DNA of 64,000 nucleotides. Source: Anaerolineales bacterium UBA2181. Its GTDB lineage: Bacteria; Chloroflexota; Anaerolineae; Promineifilales; UBA4811. Of the stretch, positions 26,686-36,100 are shown piece after piece. Made by a program: the position numbers and the translations under genes. Below the pieces are notes generated by a model. That model searched no databases. It was not told the DNA's origin and saw only the letters and a list, made by a program, of their open reading frames with translations. The DNA lies in NCBI GenBank assembly GCA_002328075.1, contig DCVT01000001.1:24481-88480 (forward strand), in the 5' to 3' direction. Position 1 is the stretch's first letter, and the number at the start of each line of letters is the position of its first letter.

Positions 26686-26714
26686 ATTTTAAAGCCGAAA
26701 TTGAGTCAAGTCAA
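26686..26714 (-). promoter_or_regulatory. Promoter of the phosphofructokinase gene
   Basis: On the minus strand TTGACT (26714-26709), a 17-bp spacer and TAAAAT (26691-26686), about 60 bp before the ATG. The boxes differ from consensus at one position each. Confidence 0.75.
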
Positions 26715-26754
26715 CGACTGGTTCGCAAATTCCCGCCGCCCAACGCGCCTGTGG

Positions 26755-26760
26755 TATAAT
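26755..26760 (+). promoter_or_regulatory. -10 box before the polysaccharide deacetylase gene
   Basis: Exact TATAAT 29 bp before the ATG at 26790. No good -35 hexamer was found at 16-18 bp upstream. Confidence 0.6.
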
Positions 26761-26789
26761 GACCCGGTCGCAAGTCAGTTCATGAAGTT

Positions 26790-28010
26790 ATGAAGACACG
26801 GCAACGACACAGTTGGTTTGGCTGGTTCTCATTGGCGCTGGCGGCGATCATCGCTTCCAGTGGATGCGCTATGACAGCGCCGGCCGGCGCGGCACTGGAA
26901 CCCCCGGCTGCCCAATCAACTGTTTTGCCGACCGAGACGGTCCGCGTTTTGCCCTTGCCCGTGCGGACTGCGACCGCAGAGCCATCTGCGTTTGCCACCG
27001 TGTTGCCCTCCCACGCACCCTCGCCGTTCCCCACAGCGCTGCTCTCCGCCCGGCCGGAACTGGCGACCCCTCCCAACCTGGCCGACTTGATTGACCTCCG
27101 CGAGCTTCGGCTGCGGAACGGGCCCAACCGTGTCTACTCCAGTCCCACCCCAACACCTGACCCTCGGATTCCCACCTACCCACCCAACACTACGGGGGAC
27201 ATTCCCGTCCTGATGTATCACCGCATTGGATACCCAGAAGACACCTGGACCCGCACGCCCGAATCGTTTCGCTCCGACCTGGAGTTCCTGGTGAGCCATG
27301 GGTTCTACCCCGTTAACTTGATCGACGTGGTCCTGGGTAGGCTGGACCAGGTTCCGGTGGGCCGCCGGCCAGTGGTACTCACCTTTGACGATTCCACCGC
27401 CGGGCAGTTTTGGCTACGGGATGACGGGACGGTTGACCCAGACTGCGCGATTGGCATTTTGCTGGAAATGCACCGTCAATACGGCACAGATTGGCCCCTG
27501 CACGCCACCTTTTTTGTCATCACGCCACTGGATCAGTCCGGTTCACTCCTGTTCGGGCAGACCACGTCTGGCCCGCAGAAAGTGAGACAACTCATCGAAT
27601 GGGGCATGGAGGTGGGAAGCCACACCGTTCATCACCCGAACCTGCGCGTGGTAGATTCAGACGTGGTTCAGTGGGAACTTGCTGTCTCACAGCATGAGAT
27701 TGAGGCCATGGTGCCCGGTTATTCTGTTACGACCCTGGCGTTGCCCGAAGGAGGAACCCCCCAGGATGATACCCTGCTTGCACGCGGGTATTCGGAAGCT
27801 GCTGGATTAGGATACCGGTATCTTGCGGCCGTCAAGGTGGGCGCGGGACCTGCACCATCACCGTTATCGCCGGATTTTGACGCCTACCGCATTCCCCGGA
27901 TCCGCGCCTCACAGGATCAGTTGGACGTCTGGTTCCCCAGCATGGCCTGGAGTCCCGACCGATACTATGTTTCCGATGGCGTGCCGCGGACGATTACTGG
28001 TACACAATAA
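26790..28010 (+). CDS. Polysaccharide deacetylase (NodB domain) lipoprotein
   Basis: 406 residues. A signal peptide with lipobox-like SSGC (Cys26) and a Thr/Pro-rich linker lead to a NodB/CE4 domain from about residue 140: DIPVLMYHRIG, the metal-binding and catalytic VVLTFDDS (usually TFDDG or TFDDA), ATFFVIT and the HTVHHPNL metal motif. It would deacetylate an N-acetylated surface polysaccharide outside the cell. Its 3' end overlaps the 3' end of the convergent lipoprotein gene by 17 bp. Confidence 0.9.
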   Translation: MKTRQRHSWFGWFSLALAAIIASSGCAMTAPAGAALEPPAAQSTVLPTETVRVLPLPVRTATAEPSAFATVLPSHAPSPFPTALLSARPELATPPNLADLIDLRELRLRNGPNRVYSSPTPTPDPRIPTYPPNTTGDIPVLMYHRIGYPEDTWTRTPESFRSDLEFLVSHGFYPVNLIDVVLGRLDQVPVGRRPVVLTFDDSTAGQFWLRDDGTVDPDCAIGILLEMHRQYGTDWPLHATFFVITPLDQSGSLLFGQTTSGPQKVRQLIEWGMEVGSHTVHHPNLRVVDSDVVQWELAVSQHEIEAMVPGYSVTTLALPEGGTPQDDTLLARGYSEAAGLGYRYLAAVKVGAGPAPSPLSPDFDAYRIPRIRASQDQLDVWFPSMAWSPDRYYVSDGVPRTITGTQ

Positions 28011-29184
28011 CTGCCGGGACTGGGTCCAACGCCATGACTTCCTCGACCGTCAGCAAAGGCGGTGCGTCCTCACGGAAAAAAATCTTGATGCCCCCGTACT
28101 CATAACCTGGCTCATTGCGATACTGATTGTAGTCGTATAGTTTGTTCCACTTGCCGCCCACGCCGTCCGCATCGATCACCAATTCAACGTGCGGATAGTC
28201 GGTGATTCCGTCTTTGTCCGGGATCATCCGGTCTTCGAACTGGTGGATGATGAGCACCCGGTTCAGACCGATTTCCAGGGCAATGACTTCCATCTGAGCC
28301 TGTACATAGTTGATCTGATCGGTTGTGATCTTGCCCAGGTATTGGCCCGGAATCTGCCAATCCTCATCCATAAAGAACTCGGGGTCCAGCGCCAGGTGCA
28401 CGTGCGGGCGGTACAACAGCGGCTTGATGCGCTCGAATTCGACCTCAAGATCACCATGAGCTAGCTGGATATCCAAGATGGCAGCCACGTTGGCTGCCTC
28501 GGCGGCGTCAATCCAATCTTCCAGGACTCCCATGGCCACATGGTGGTTATAGTCGCCGTCAGAGCCCGGGAAAGCGTCAGCAACCGTCGTTACCATGTGG
28601 TAGGTGGGCACGATGAACCGGTCAGGGGAAAGAACCTGGTGCCGCAATGCCAACTGCTTCAGGTCTCGGGTCATGTCATCACGCCCACTCTGACCCAATA
28701 TGCCCAACCCCCATCCCATAGGACTCCCGTAATAGGTCACCAGCCGAAACGTGGCCAGGTAGGGCTGCGGCGCGTACGGAACCAGCTCAAGCGTTGGCAT
28801 CTGCAGAGCCGTCAAGCCGACGGTGGGCGTAGACACCGCGTTGGGGGTAAGAGTCGGAGCCGGTGTGGGTGACTCGGTGGGCGTGTCGGTTGCGGTGGGA
28901 GAGGCAGTTGCCGTCGGGGTCGAACTTGGCGCGTTGGTCGCAGTTGCCGTCGGTGTCACTGACGGCGTAAAAGTAGGTATAGGCGTGACACTTGGCTGTC
29001 CCAGCGTGACCGTCGGTCCGCCGGACACCATAGAGGGCGGCGAAGGTGTGCGAGTAGGCAGCACCCGATTGGTCGGCGGCGGCTGGCAGGCTGCCAGGCT
29101 TACCAGGGCGATCAACGCTGCACGGCGCACCCACCACAACGGGGAACCAGGGATGCGAGAGGTGCCCTTTAGCTTTCTTCCCAT
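27994..29184 (-). CDS. Lipoprotein with Thr/Pro linker and unknown globular domain
   Basis: 396 residues from ATG 29184. This start gives a normal signal peptide and lipobox (LVSLAAC), while the longer open frame to 29352 would bury them. A Thr/Ser/Pro-rich linker (about residues 45-125) precedes a globular part with TFRLVTYYGSPMGWGLGILG, DYNHHVAMGVLEDWIDAAE, AAILDIQLAHGDLEVE, HLALDPEFFMD and RVLIIHQFEDRMIP. The alternating beta-strand/acidic-residue pattern suggests a TIM-barrel-like fold, but I do not recognise the family. It is the last gene behind the DUF3048 lipoprotein on this strand. Confidence 0.72.
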   Translation of the reverse strand: MGRKLKGTSRIPGSPLWWVRRAALIALVSLAACQPPPTNRVLPTRTPSPPSMVSGGPTVTLGQPSVTPIPTFTPSVTPTATATNAPSSTPTATASPTATDTPTESPTPAPTLTPNAVSTPTVGLTALQMPTLELVPYAPQPYLATFRLVTYYGSPMGWGLGILGQSGRDDMTRDLKQLALRHQVLSPDRFIVPTYHMVTTVADAFPGSDGDYNHHVAMGVLEDWIDAAEAANVAAILDIQLAHGDLEVEFERIKPLLYRPHVHLALDPEFFMDEDWQIPGQYLGKITTDQINYVQAQMEVIALEIGLNRVLIIHQFEDRMIPDKDGITDYPHVELVIDADGVGGKWNKLYDYNQYRNEPGYEYGGIKIFFREDAPPLLTVEEVMALDPVPAVIVYQ

Positions 29185-29263
29185 TGGGTCACCAGCTTCC
29201 CTAGGAGCCCATCGCCTCCATCCATAGCCGATCCACACGTCGCGCAAACGGTTGACAACACGG

Positions 29264-30532
29264 TTAGGGAAGAATGGTAACAGGTTCGTCATAATGGTAG
29301 GGTACCACCTGAAACCACGTGGGCCCAATCTGAAGGGGCAACGGGTTTCCAAGTTTGTCGTACAAGGTCAGCATGTCCGCCCGCGCCCTCCGCTGCCACC
29401 GGGCATCAAACTGCATTCCATCCCTCAGAACGATGGCGTCTCCCCAGTCCAGCAAGTTGATGTGCACCGAACCGGCCAGGCACTTGTCTTCCTGCTGGAA
29501 CTCGCATATGGACTCATCCAGTTGGTGCACGGCAAAGATCACCACCACGTTTTCAGCCGAAAGCTGATCGCCGGTGTTAACATCACTGTGAACCTCTCCG
29601 TCAGCCCAGCGGAGGTAACGGCCGGTGGAGGGGTCGTACTCCCAATCCACCACCGTCCAGTTGCGGTAGTTGATTTTGATGGCAGAGGCAGCCTGACCAC
29701 CGTCCGGCGGATCGCTGCTGAAAACCAGGAGCGGGCCCAGGTCAGGCGCGTGGTTTTCACCCTTGCGTTCCAGCGCTGCCCAGAAACCCTGGACATCCCC
29801 GTACAGGGTATGTTCGTAGGGTTTATCTTCCCCGGTCCGATAGTAACCGGACTCCTGCGATGGGATTAACCGCCGCACAAAGTCACTCTGATAGAGCCGC
29901 CTGCTGACCCCGATACTGGCACCGGAAAAGACCAGACCGGCATCGTACATGGCGCATAGCTCCAAATCGATCAGCCGAGCGCTGCGGATGGGGCCGACGG
30001 CCGGCGGCGTCTGGGTGTAAAAGATGGCAGTGAACCGGGTTATTGGCCCCTCGGTCACATGTTCGAAAACCAGATCCGCCTGGCTTAGGCCTGCTTGAGG
30101 TCGCACCCACTCGGCAGGTGAATTCGAGATCTTGACTGCCAGCGGTCGGCGTTCCAGCACAGCTGGATCCTCCACCAGAACCCCGGTCAGCGGGTTGCGC
30201 CCAACAAAATCGGCCGGGCTTGACAGGTTGACCGGCGTCGGCGTCGCAGTGGGGGTGGGGGAAGGAGTGGCGGTCGGGGTTGGCGTGGGCGCGGCAGTGT
30301 TGGTCGCGATGGCTGTGGGCGGCGGAGGACTGGGCGTAAACGTTGCCGGCAGCGTGGGAACGGGAGGAACGGTGACCTGAGTCGCGGTCGGCGGACCCAC
30401 CGAGGCTATCTCCATCGTCGGCCCCTCCGACCGAGCACAACCCACCAGCGCCATGACGGCAAACAGAGTCAACAACAGGACGCGGTAGACTTGACCGCGA
30501 TTGATTTGCGTTATCCAGGCTGGGCACCTCAT
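29264..30532 (-). CDS. DUF3048 (YerB-like) lipoprotein
   Basis: 422 residues. Signal peptide with lipobox ALVGC (Cys32), a long Thr/Pro-rich linker (about residues 45-100), then a DUF3048 domain: NPLTGVLVEDPAVLERRPLA, KISNSPAEWVRPQAGLSQAD, VFEHVTEGPITRFTAIFY, VGPIRSARLIDLEL and a C-terminal part with YRNWTVVDWEYDPSTGRYLRW. The family is found in Firmicutes and Chloroflexi cell envelopes and has no assigned reaction. It follows the hdrA gene cluster on the same strand. Confidence 0.88.
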   Translation of the reverse strand: MRCPAWITQINRGQVYRVLLLTLFAVMALVGCARSEGPTMEIASVGPPTATQVTVPPVPTLPATFTPSPPPPTAIATNTAAPTPTPTATPSPTPTATPTPVNLSSPADFVGRNPLTGVLVEDPAVLERRPLAVKISNSPAEWVRPQAGLSQADLVFEHVTEGPITRFTAIFYTQTPPAVGPIRSARLIDLELCAMYDAGLVFSGASIGVSRRLYQSDFVRRLIPSQESGYYRTGEDKPYEHTLYGDVQGFWAALERKGENHAPDLGPLLVFSSDPPDGGQAASAIKINYRNWTVVDWEYDPSTGRYLRWADGEVHSDVNTGDQLSAENVVVIFAVHQLDESICEFQQEDKCLAGSVHINLLDWGDAIVLRDGMQFDARWQRRARADMLTLYDKLGNPLPLQIGPTWFQVVPYHYDEPVTILP

Positions 30533-30569
30533 CTCTGGTAATCCTGTCTGTGCACCTCTCGGCTCCGGC

Positions 30570-30743
30570 TCAGCGCCGGCGGTCGAGTCTGGCCAACCAG
30601 ACGCCCGCCAAGACCGAGAACACGAGGACGTGCCAAATTGTCAATTTGTCAGTCAACGCCAGGTAAAGCAGGACTGCCACCAGGATGGCAATCTGTTTCC
30701 ACCAGCGCAGCAATGCCTGTTGAATGGGTAGCAGCGACTTCAC
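30570..30743 (-). CDS. Small single-span membrane protein behind hdrA
   Basis: 57 residues from GTG 30743, which overlaps the hdrA stop by 4 bp (GTGA). One or two hydrophobic stretches (WKQIAILVAVLLYLAL and LVFSVLAGVWLARL). No family recognised. The coupling to hdrA supports it as a gene. A longer frame from 30794 would overlap hdrA more deeply. Confidence 0.5.
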   Translation of the reverse strand: MKSLLPIQQALLRWWKQIAILVAVLLYLALTDKLTIWHVLVFSVLAGVWLARLDRRR

Positions 30744-33325
30744 TGGCGGCCGTCCAGTAGGACCCTCACGCCGTTGTTCCGGCATTCCGGGCACATCCGC
30801 TCCTGATCGGCGGCTGGGTCAAAAACCGATGCCCATTCTTTGCCGCACCGCATGCAGTGCATGGTGGCCAGTCGGGGCTCTTTGAGCCGCCAGACCTGGC
30901 TGGCGGTCGGCACGCGCTTCCCGGTCAGTGACTGGCGCGTGAACTCCGCCTCATCCGGCGTCACGGCTAAACGCAACACCTCCAGTTCGCGCATGATCTT
31001 GGCCCACTTTTGCCCCTCGGCCGCGCTGCACCAATCCAGTTGCAGTCGCTCTGGGCGCACCCCCTGCTTCTCCAGCCCCTCCCACAACGCGTCTACCCGT
31101 CGGACAGTGCTGCGATTGGCGCTAATGTAATGGCAGTCAGCAAAATGGCAGCCAGACACCAGGACCACCGGCGCTCCCTTTTGCAGGGCATACCAGACAA
31201 AATCGGGTTTGACCCGACCGGAGCACATGGTCCTGATGAGCCGTGCGTTGGGCGGATACTGGAAGCGCGACGTGCCCGCGGTATCGGCTCCCGCGTAGGA
31301 GCACCAATTGCAGGCAAAGCAGAGGATCCGTTCTAATGGATCCTCTTCCAGGATCGCGTCAATCTGAGCATAGACCTGCTGGTCAGTGAAATGGCGCATC
31401 GTGATGGCTTCAAAGGTGCACTCGGCAGCGCAGGTGCCACAGCCAGCGCACGCGGCCCGAATGACCTGGGCTACCGCCCCTTTTTCCCAGATGATTGCAG
31501 AATAAGGGCAGACCACAGCACAACGGCCGCACTGTTTGCACGCGTCGGGGTTCACGACGGCGGTGATTGCTTCCACCCGGATGACAGGTGAGTTGAGCAA
31601 GATCTCAGCGCGGGCGGCCGCGGCACTGGCCTGGGTCACCGAGTCCTTCACATCCTTGGGAGATTCGGCGCATCCCGCAATATAGACACCCTTGGTGGGC
31701 GCGTCGACCGGCCGGAGTTTGGGATGCGCCTCCATCAAAAAGCCGTCACCAGTGCGCGAGAGCGTGAAGAGCTGGCGCACCAGTTCAGTCTCAAGACGTG
31801 GTATGACACCCACAGAGAGCACCAGTAGGTCAAACGCATGAGCCTCCAGCCGGCCGGTCGTGGTGTTCTCCACATAGGCGGTCAAGTCTCCGGTGTTCGG
31901 GTCACAGGTCACGTCACCGGGCAAGCCACGGATATACTTGACCCCTTCGGCTCGGGAGCGCATGAACAGATCCTCAAAGCCCTTGCCGAAGGCGCGGATG
32001 TCCATGTAAAAGACGGTGATGTCCGTGTCCGGGTGATGATCTTTGAGAAGGAGGCTATCCTTGACCGTGTTCATGCAGCAGATGTTGGAGCAATACGGAT
32101 TGCCTCGGCTGCCGCCGGGATTGTGGCTCGAGTGCGCAGTGCGCGAGCCGACGCATTGAACAAAGCCTATGCGCTTCGGCCGCCTGAGGTCCGACGGTCG
32201 GACCAGGTGACCCTCGGTCGGTCCACCGGCTGAGATCAATCGCTCGAACTCCATGCTGGTTATGACGTTATCAAAGCGCGCATACCCGTACTCGTCCAGT
32301 GGCGCCGGATCGTATACGTCCATTCCGGTCGCTACAATCACCGCGCCTACGTTCAACTGGACAATCTCGTCCTGCATGTCAAAATCAATGCATTTTTTGT
32401 CGCACGCCTGGCGACACTTGCCGCAGGCAATGGGGTTATCACCCAGGCAGAGGTTCATGTCAATAAGGTAAGCTGAAGGGACCGCCTGCGGGAAAGGCAT
32501 ATAGATGGCGCGGCGGGTCGCAAGGCCAATCTGGAACTCATCCGGGTGGAGGACCGGACAGACGGCAACGCATTGGCCACATGCAGTGCACTCCTCGGCC
32601 ACAACATACCGCGCCTTTTTGCGCACCGTCACCTGGAAATTGCCCACGTAACCGCTGACGTCTTGGATTTCACTATAAGCCATCAGCTTGATGTTGGGAT
32701 GTCGACCGACATCCATCATTTTGGGCCCAAGAATTCATATACTACAGTCCATGGTGGGATAGGTCTTGTCCAATTGGGCCATGATCCCACCAATAGACGG
32801 TTCCTTTTCGACAAGGTACACCTGGTGACCCGCATCTGCCAGGTCAAGCGCGGCCTGAATGCCTGCCACGCCGCCGCCGATCACCAACGCTGCGTCGGTC
32901 ACCGGCAGTTGCTCCTCGTCCTGCGGGTAGAGCCAACGCGCTCGCGCCACTGCCGCGCGCACAATGTCCTTTGCCTTTCGGGTACCGCCCTCGGAATCCT
33001 GAACGTGCACCCACGAACAATGTTCGCGGATGTTTGCCATCTCGAAAAGGTACTTGTTCAGGCCCGCTTCCTGGACACAATTGCGGAACGTTGGTTCATG
33101 CAGGCGAGGAGAGCATGAGGCCACCACGACGCGATTGAGCCTCTCGGCCGCGATCACCCGCTTGATCTCTTGCTGGCCCGGGTCAGCACAGGTATACCGA
33201 TTGCGGACTGCCGCCACGACGTCGGGTAGAGTCTCAGCGTAGGCCCGCACCGCCTCGGTGTCGACACTTCCGGCGATATTGGTCCCACAATCGCAAACAA
33301 ACACCCCGATTCGCGGTTGTTCCAT
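30740..33325 (-). CDS. hdrA: HdrA-like electron-bifurcating flavoprotein with in-frame UGA (selenocysteine), fused to MvhD
   Basis: One continuous gene of 862 codons if UGA at 32735-32737 is read as selenocysteine (residue 197). Upstream: RIGVFVCDCGTNIAG, IREHCSWVHV and a flavin Rossmann motif GGGVAGIQAALDLA. The stop falls in MDCSI-UGA-ILGPKM, where HdrA proteins have Cys. Downstream the same frame gives the rest of HdrA: an inserted ferredoxin domain (CTACGQCVAVCP), the flavin-proximal cluster Cys (GFVQCVGS, YCSNICC), two C-terminal 4Fe-4S motifs (CKQCGRCAVVCP, CAGCGTCAAECT), an MvhD domain (CFACNWCSYAGAD) and a zinc ribbon (CMRCGKEW). ATG 33325 has AGGAGG 5 bp upstream. It should bifurcate or confurcate electrons between ferredoxin and the HdrBC partner. 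Read conventionally it would be two truncated pieces. Confidence 0.9.
32697..32714 (-). promoter_or_regulatory. Putative bacterial SECIS hairpin after the hdrA UGA
   Basis: Starting 20 nt after the UGA, the minus strand has GGATGTC, loop GGTC, GACATCC: a perfect 7-bp stem with a 4-nt loop that begins with GG. Bacterial SECIS elements lie 16-37 nt after UGA and need a G early in the apical loop; the E. coli fdhF element also carries GGUC in its loop. It lies wholly within coding sequence. Confidence 0.8.
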
Positions 33326-33348
33326 CCACACCTCCTCTTGCGGATCGC

Positions 33349-34506
33349 TCAGGATCCGGCCGATTCCTTTAACCGCTCGGCCACCAAGGTGACCAGGTCT
33401 CGAACCTCAATCCTCAGTCCATCCTCCAGGACCGGGTCGTTCTGAGCGCACTTGAAGTGAATTTGGCACTTGACGCAACTGGTGACCAGTAGGTCGGACC
33501 CGGTGGCTCGGGCTTCGCGCAGCCGATCCACCTGGATGCATTTGGCAGTCGCGCCACACTGGGTCCAGGCGCTGGTGCCGCAACAGATGCTCCGGCTACC
33601 ATGATGATCCATCTCGGCCAATTGCAGACCCAGGTTCAACAAAAGCTGGCGCGGCTGGTCATAGACTCCCATGTATCGACCCAGCCGGCACGGATCCTGG
33701 AACGTGACAGTCAACGGCTGCTCTGACTCCTGTGCGGTCACGCACTCCGCCAACTTGTCCCAGCGGGCAGCCAGCAATTCGGTGATGTGCACCACCTCCA
33801 TGCCCAACTGGTAATCCGTTCGCAGCGTGTAGGCGCACTCGGGACAGGTGGTCACAACCCGCCTTGCACCGGTAGCCCGCAACGACTCCGTGTTGAGCTT
33901 GGCCAGGCGGCCAAACGTGTCGGTGTCGCCCTCCCAAAGCAGGTCGTGGCCACAACAACGTTCATCCGATAGGACCATCGGTTCGATGCCGAGCGCGTTC
34001 ATGATCCGGACCGCGCCTTGGGCTATCTCGGTTCCCTGTGCACCAGTGTTGCGAAAGAGGACATCATAATAAGGCAGGCAGCCGACAAAATAGACCGTGT
34101 CCGATTTGGCAGCTGTGCGCAGGTCCCCGGTCAACCAGCCCAGTCGCTCCTGCTTGATCTCCGGATCCGCCATCATGCGCATCCAGGTCTGGATGGTGGC
34201 CCCGTGGGTGCAGTGTCCTTCCTGGTGCGCATGGCGCGCGACTGACCGCAATTCGCGCACAAAACGGACAAACTGGACGTCCGATGGACAGACCAGGCTG
34301 CAGCGGCCGCAGGTAAGGCACTCCCAGATACGCTCGTCACTCAGCACCGTTCCGGTGGCATCCAGGCGGCAGGACTCCACCAGAGCCCTTGGCGAAAAAC
34401 TGGGATCTCGCCAGGAGATAGGGCACACCGAGGTACATTTGCCGCAATCCAGACAATAATGGGCGCGGTGGGTCCGGATTGCCTCTTTGATGCTCTCGGT
34501 CTGCAT
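33349..34506 (-). CDS. Fused HdrC-HdrB (CCG-domain) iron-sulfur protein
   Basis: 385 residues. Residues 1-85 are HdrC-like with two 4Fe-4S motifs (CLDCGKCTSVCP, CLTCGRCSLVCP). The rest is HdrB/HdrD-like with two CCG domains (ERCCGHD with TTCPEC, and PCRLGR, SICCGTSAW, TSCVKC), which bind the non-cubane clusters that reduce a disulfide or similar acceptor. It lies 23 bp upstream of the selenocysteine hdrA on the same strand, so it is the natural partner for it. The acceptor cannot be a methanogenic heterodisulfide here with any confidence. Confidence 0.9.
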   Translation of the reverse strand: MQTESIKEAIRTHRAHYCLDCGKCTSVCPISWRDPSFSPRALVESCRLDATGTVLSDERIWECLTCGRCSLVCPSDVQFVRFVRELRSVARHAHQEGHCTHGATIQTWMRMMADPEIKQERLGWLTGDLRTAAKSDTVYFVGCLPYYDVLFRNTGAQGTEIAQGAVRIMNALGIEPMVLSDERCCGHDLLWEGDTDTFGRLAKLNTESLRATGARRVVTTCPECAYTLRTDYQLGMEVVHITELLAARWDKLAECVTAQESEQPLTVTFQDPCRLGRYMGVYDQPRQLLLNLGLQLAEMDHHGSRSICCGTSAWTQCGATAKCIQVDRLREARATGSDLLVTSCVKCQIHFKCAQNDPVLEDGLRIEVRDLVTLVAERLKESAGS

Positions 34507-34535
34507 ACGCTGTTGCTCCGATCTCCTGTTTCAGC

Positions 34536-34808
34536 TTACAACTCGTATACCAACCGCCCTTTGTTCGCCAACGCTTTGGTCAGTTCTTGCCGGCCAAACG
34601 GGGGTGGGTTGGATGGGCCCCTCACCTCCGGGATTTCCGGTCCGGACGGCCGGCGCGATCCGGGGACGGCCGGCGCCGACAAAAACCACTGCACGTCCTC
34701 ACCGTCACACCCCGGGCAGGTGACCTGCTCCTGCGCCACGTTGACCGAACTAAACCGGCGGTCAAAGCGGCAGCCACAGGATCGGCACACGTACTCGTAG
34801 ATCGGCAC
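34536..34808 (-). CDS. FmdB-like zinc ribbon protein
   Basis: 90 residues. N-terminal FmdB/CxxC zinc ribbon (MPIYEYVCRSCGCRFDRRF, then CPGCDGE) followed by a Pro-rich tail. FmdB-type proteins are putative regulators or small metal-binding proteins. It sits between the hydrolase and hdrCB genes in the same direction, with 29 bp to hdrCB. Confidence 0.85.
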   Translation of the reverse strand: MPIYEYVCRSCGCRFDRRFSSVNVAQEQVTCPGCDGEDVQWFLSAPAVPGSRRPSGPEIPEVRGPSNPPPFGRQELTKALANKGRLVYEL

Positions 34809-34829
34809 GCCCTGAGATCGATCCCTGGT

Positions 34830-35666
34830 TCACGCGAGGTGGGCAGCCAACCAGCTTTCCAGATCATTGGTCACCTGCAAATGGTTCACATCGTTGTGTG
34901 GCTCGTGAAAGCCTCCCTCGTACTCGATTCGCTGCTTGTCTCCGACCGGCACCTGCTCAAAGAAAGCCCGGCTACAGGCCGGGGGAATGATCTCGTCATC
35001 ACCCCCGTGGAGGACAAGGAGCGGCAGAGTCCAATCTGAGGCATGCTCACGGGTCCATGTTTGGGCATGCGCTGCTTCGGTGCCCAGTCGGGGCGTGCCC
35101 AGGCCGTGCACTAACTCATCGTCCTGATAAGCCTTGACCACATCCGGGTCCCGCGAGATCGCGTTAGCGTCCAAACCGGTCTTGACCGACATATCCGGCA
35201 GCACTCGTGAGAGAACCCGGCTGAGCAACATCAAGAAAGGCGAAATCCCGGTCTGGGCCAGGGCGGGTCCAGAGGCGATGATGCCAGATAGCCCTTCTGG
35301 ACGGTCATGCAGTACGTAGTTGAGGACGATGAGACCTCCCAAGCTGTGTCCCATGAGAAAGAGCGGCACCGCCGGTTCTTGCGTTCGAACCAGGTCAAGA
35401 AACGCCCCAACGTCTCCTCGGAATTCGGCAAGGTGGTTGATGTACCCGCGCTTGCCAGGCGAGCGGCCGTGTCCGCGGAGGTCAAAGCCATAGACCGCGT
35501 ACCCGCGCGGAACGAGGCTGCCAACCACGTTGTCATAACGGGCACTATGCTCCCCGAGGCCATGCACAATCGCCAACACGGCTCGCGTTCTCTCTTCCGG
35601 CCTCCAGCACTGGTAATACAGGCTGAGGTTGCCGACGCCTGCAAACTGACCTTCCCGGTGTTCCAT
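34830..35666 (-). CDS. Alpha/beta hydrolase, monoacylglycerol lipase type
   Basis: 278 residues. Alpha/beta hydrolase with IVHGLGEHSARYDN (oxyanion region), FDLRGHGRSPGKRGYI, nucleophile elbow GHSLGG, an acid-strand LVLHGGDDEIIPP, and a C-terminal His region (GGFHEPHND). This is the serine aquamembrane type seen in monoacylglycerol lipases and lysophospholipases; substrate unknown. Its place inside the Hdr gene series is odd and may be coincidental. Confidence 0.9.
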   Translation of the reverse strand: MEHREGQFAGVGNLSLYYQCWRPEERTRAVLAIVHGLGEHSARYDNVVGSLVPRGYAVYGFDLRGHGRSPGKRGYINHLAEFRGDVGAFLDLVRTQEPAVPLFLMGHSLGGLIVLNYVLHDRPEGLSGIIASGPALAQTGISPFLMLLSRVLSRVLPDMSVKTGLDANAISRDPDVVKAYQDDELVHGLGTPRLGTEAAHAQTWTREHASDWTLPLLVLHGGDDEIIPPACSRAFFEQVPVGDKQRIEYEGGFHEPHNDVNHLQVTNDLESWLAAHLA

Positions 35667-35694
35667 GTTTCATCCTCCAGGTAATTTTCTCCCG

Positions 35695-36093
35695 TCACGT
35701 GGCGGGTACCAGCATCAAACGGTCCGCGAATTCTCGGACTTTGTTAGCAAAGGTAGCGCCTTGCCCGGTCGTCACCCAATCGAGTTGAAGCTGTTCGTCC
35801 CGAACCCCCAGCAGCCGGGCGAGAGCTTGAAGTTCCTCAAACATCTCCGCCGCTCGCGAGTTGCCTGAACCATAATGGCATTCGCCGGGCGGGCATCCCA
35901 GCAGTAACACACCGGCCGCGCCTAGCTCAAAAGCCCGGAGGATCAGGCCGGGGTGCAGCCGAGCAAGGCACATCACACGGACAGGATGGACAGACGCGGG
36001 ATAGGACAACCCTTCGGCGCCAGCCGATTCGAGGCCGCTGTAGGCAGACCAGTTACAGGTAAAAACGATGATCCTCGGTTCGGTGAGGCTCAT
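35695..36093 (-). CDS. MvhD/FrhD-like hydrogenase iron-sulfur subunit
   Basis: 132 residues from ATG 36093 (GGGG at about 10 bp upstream; ATG 36099 is the alternative, 1 bp after the upstream stop). Start IIVFTCNWSAYSGLE and GCPPGECHYGSGN match the MvhD family, which carries a 2Fe-2S cluster and passes electrons to HdrA. The usual Cys after CNW is Ser here, so one cluster ligand may be changed. It follows the HdrA/GltD fusion directly and probably works with it. Confidence 0.85.
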   Translation of the reverse strand: MSLTEPRIIVFTCNWSAYSGLESAGAEGLSYPASVHPVRVMCLARLHPGLILRAFELGAAGVLLLGCPPGECHYGSGNSRAAEMFEELQALARLLGVRDEQLQLDWVTTGQGATFANKVREFADRLMLVPAT

Positions 36094-36100
36094 GGACATG

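Noticed and set aside
32719..32721. ATG-ATG at 32721-32716 as the true start of a shorter HdrA
   Set aside because: The 5' half in the same frame encodes the missing HdrA N-terminal and flavin domain, with a good AGGAGG site at 33325. A start at 32719 would begin in the middle of a conserved motif.
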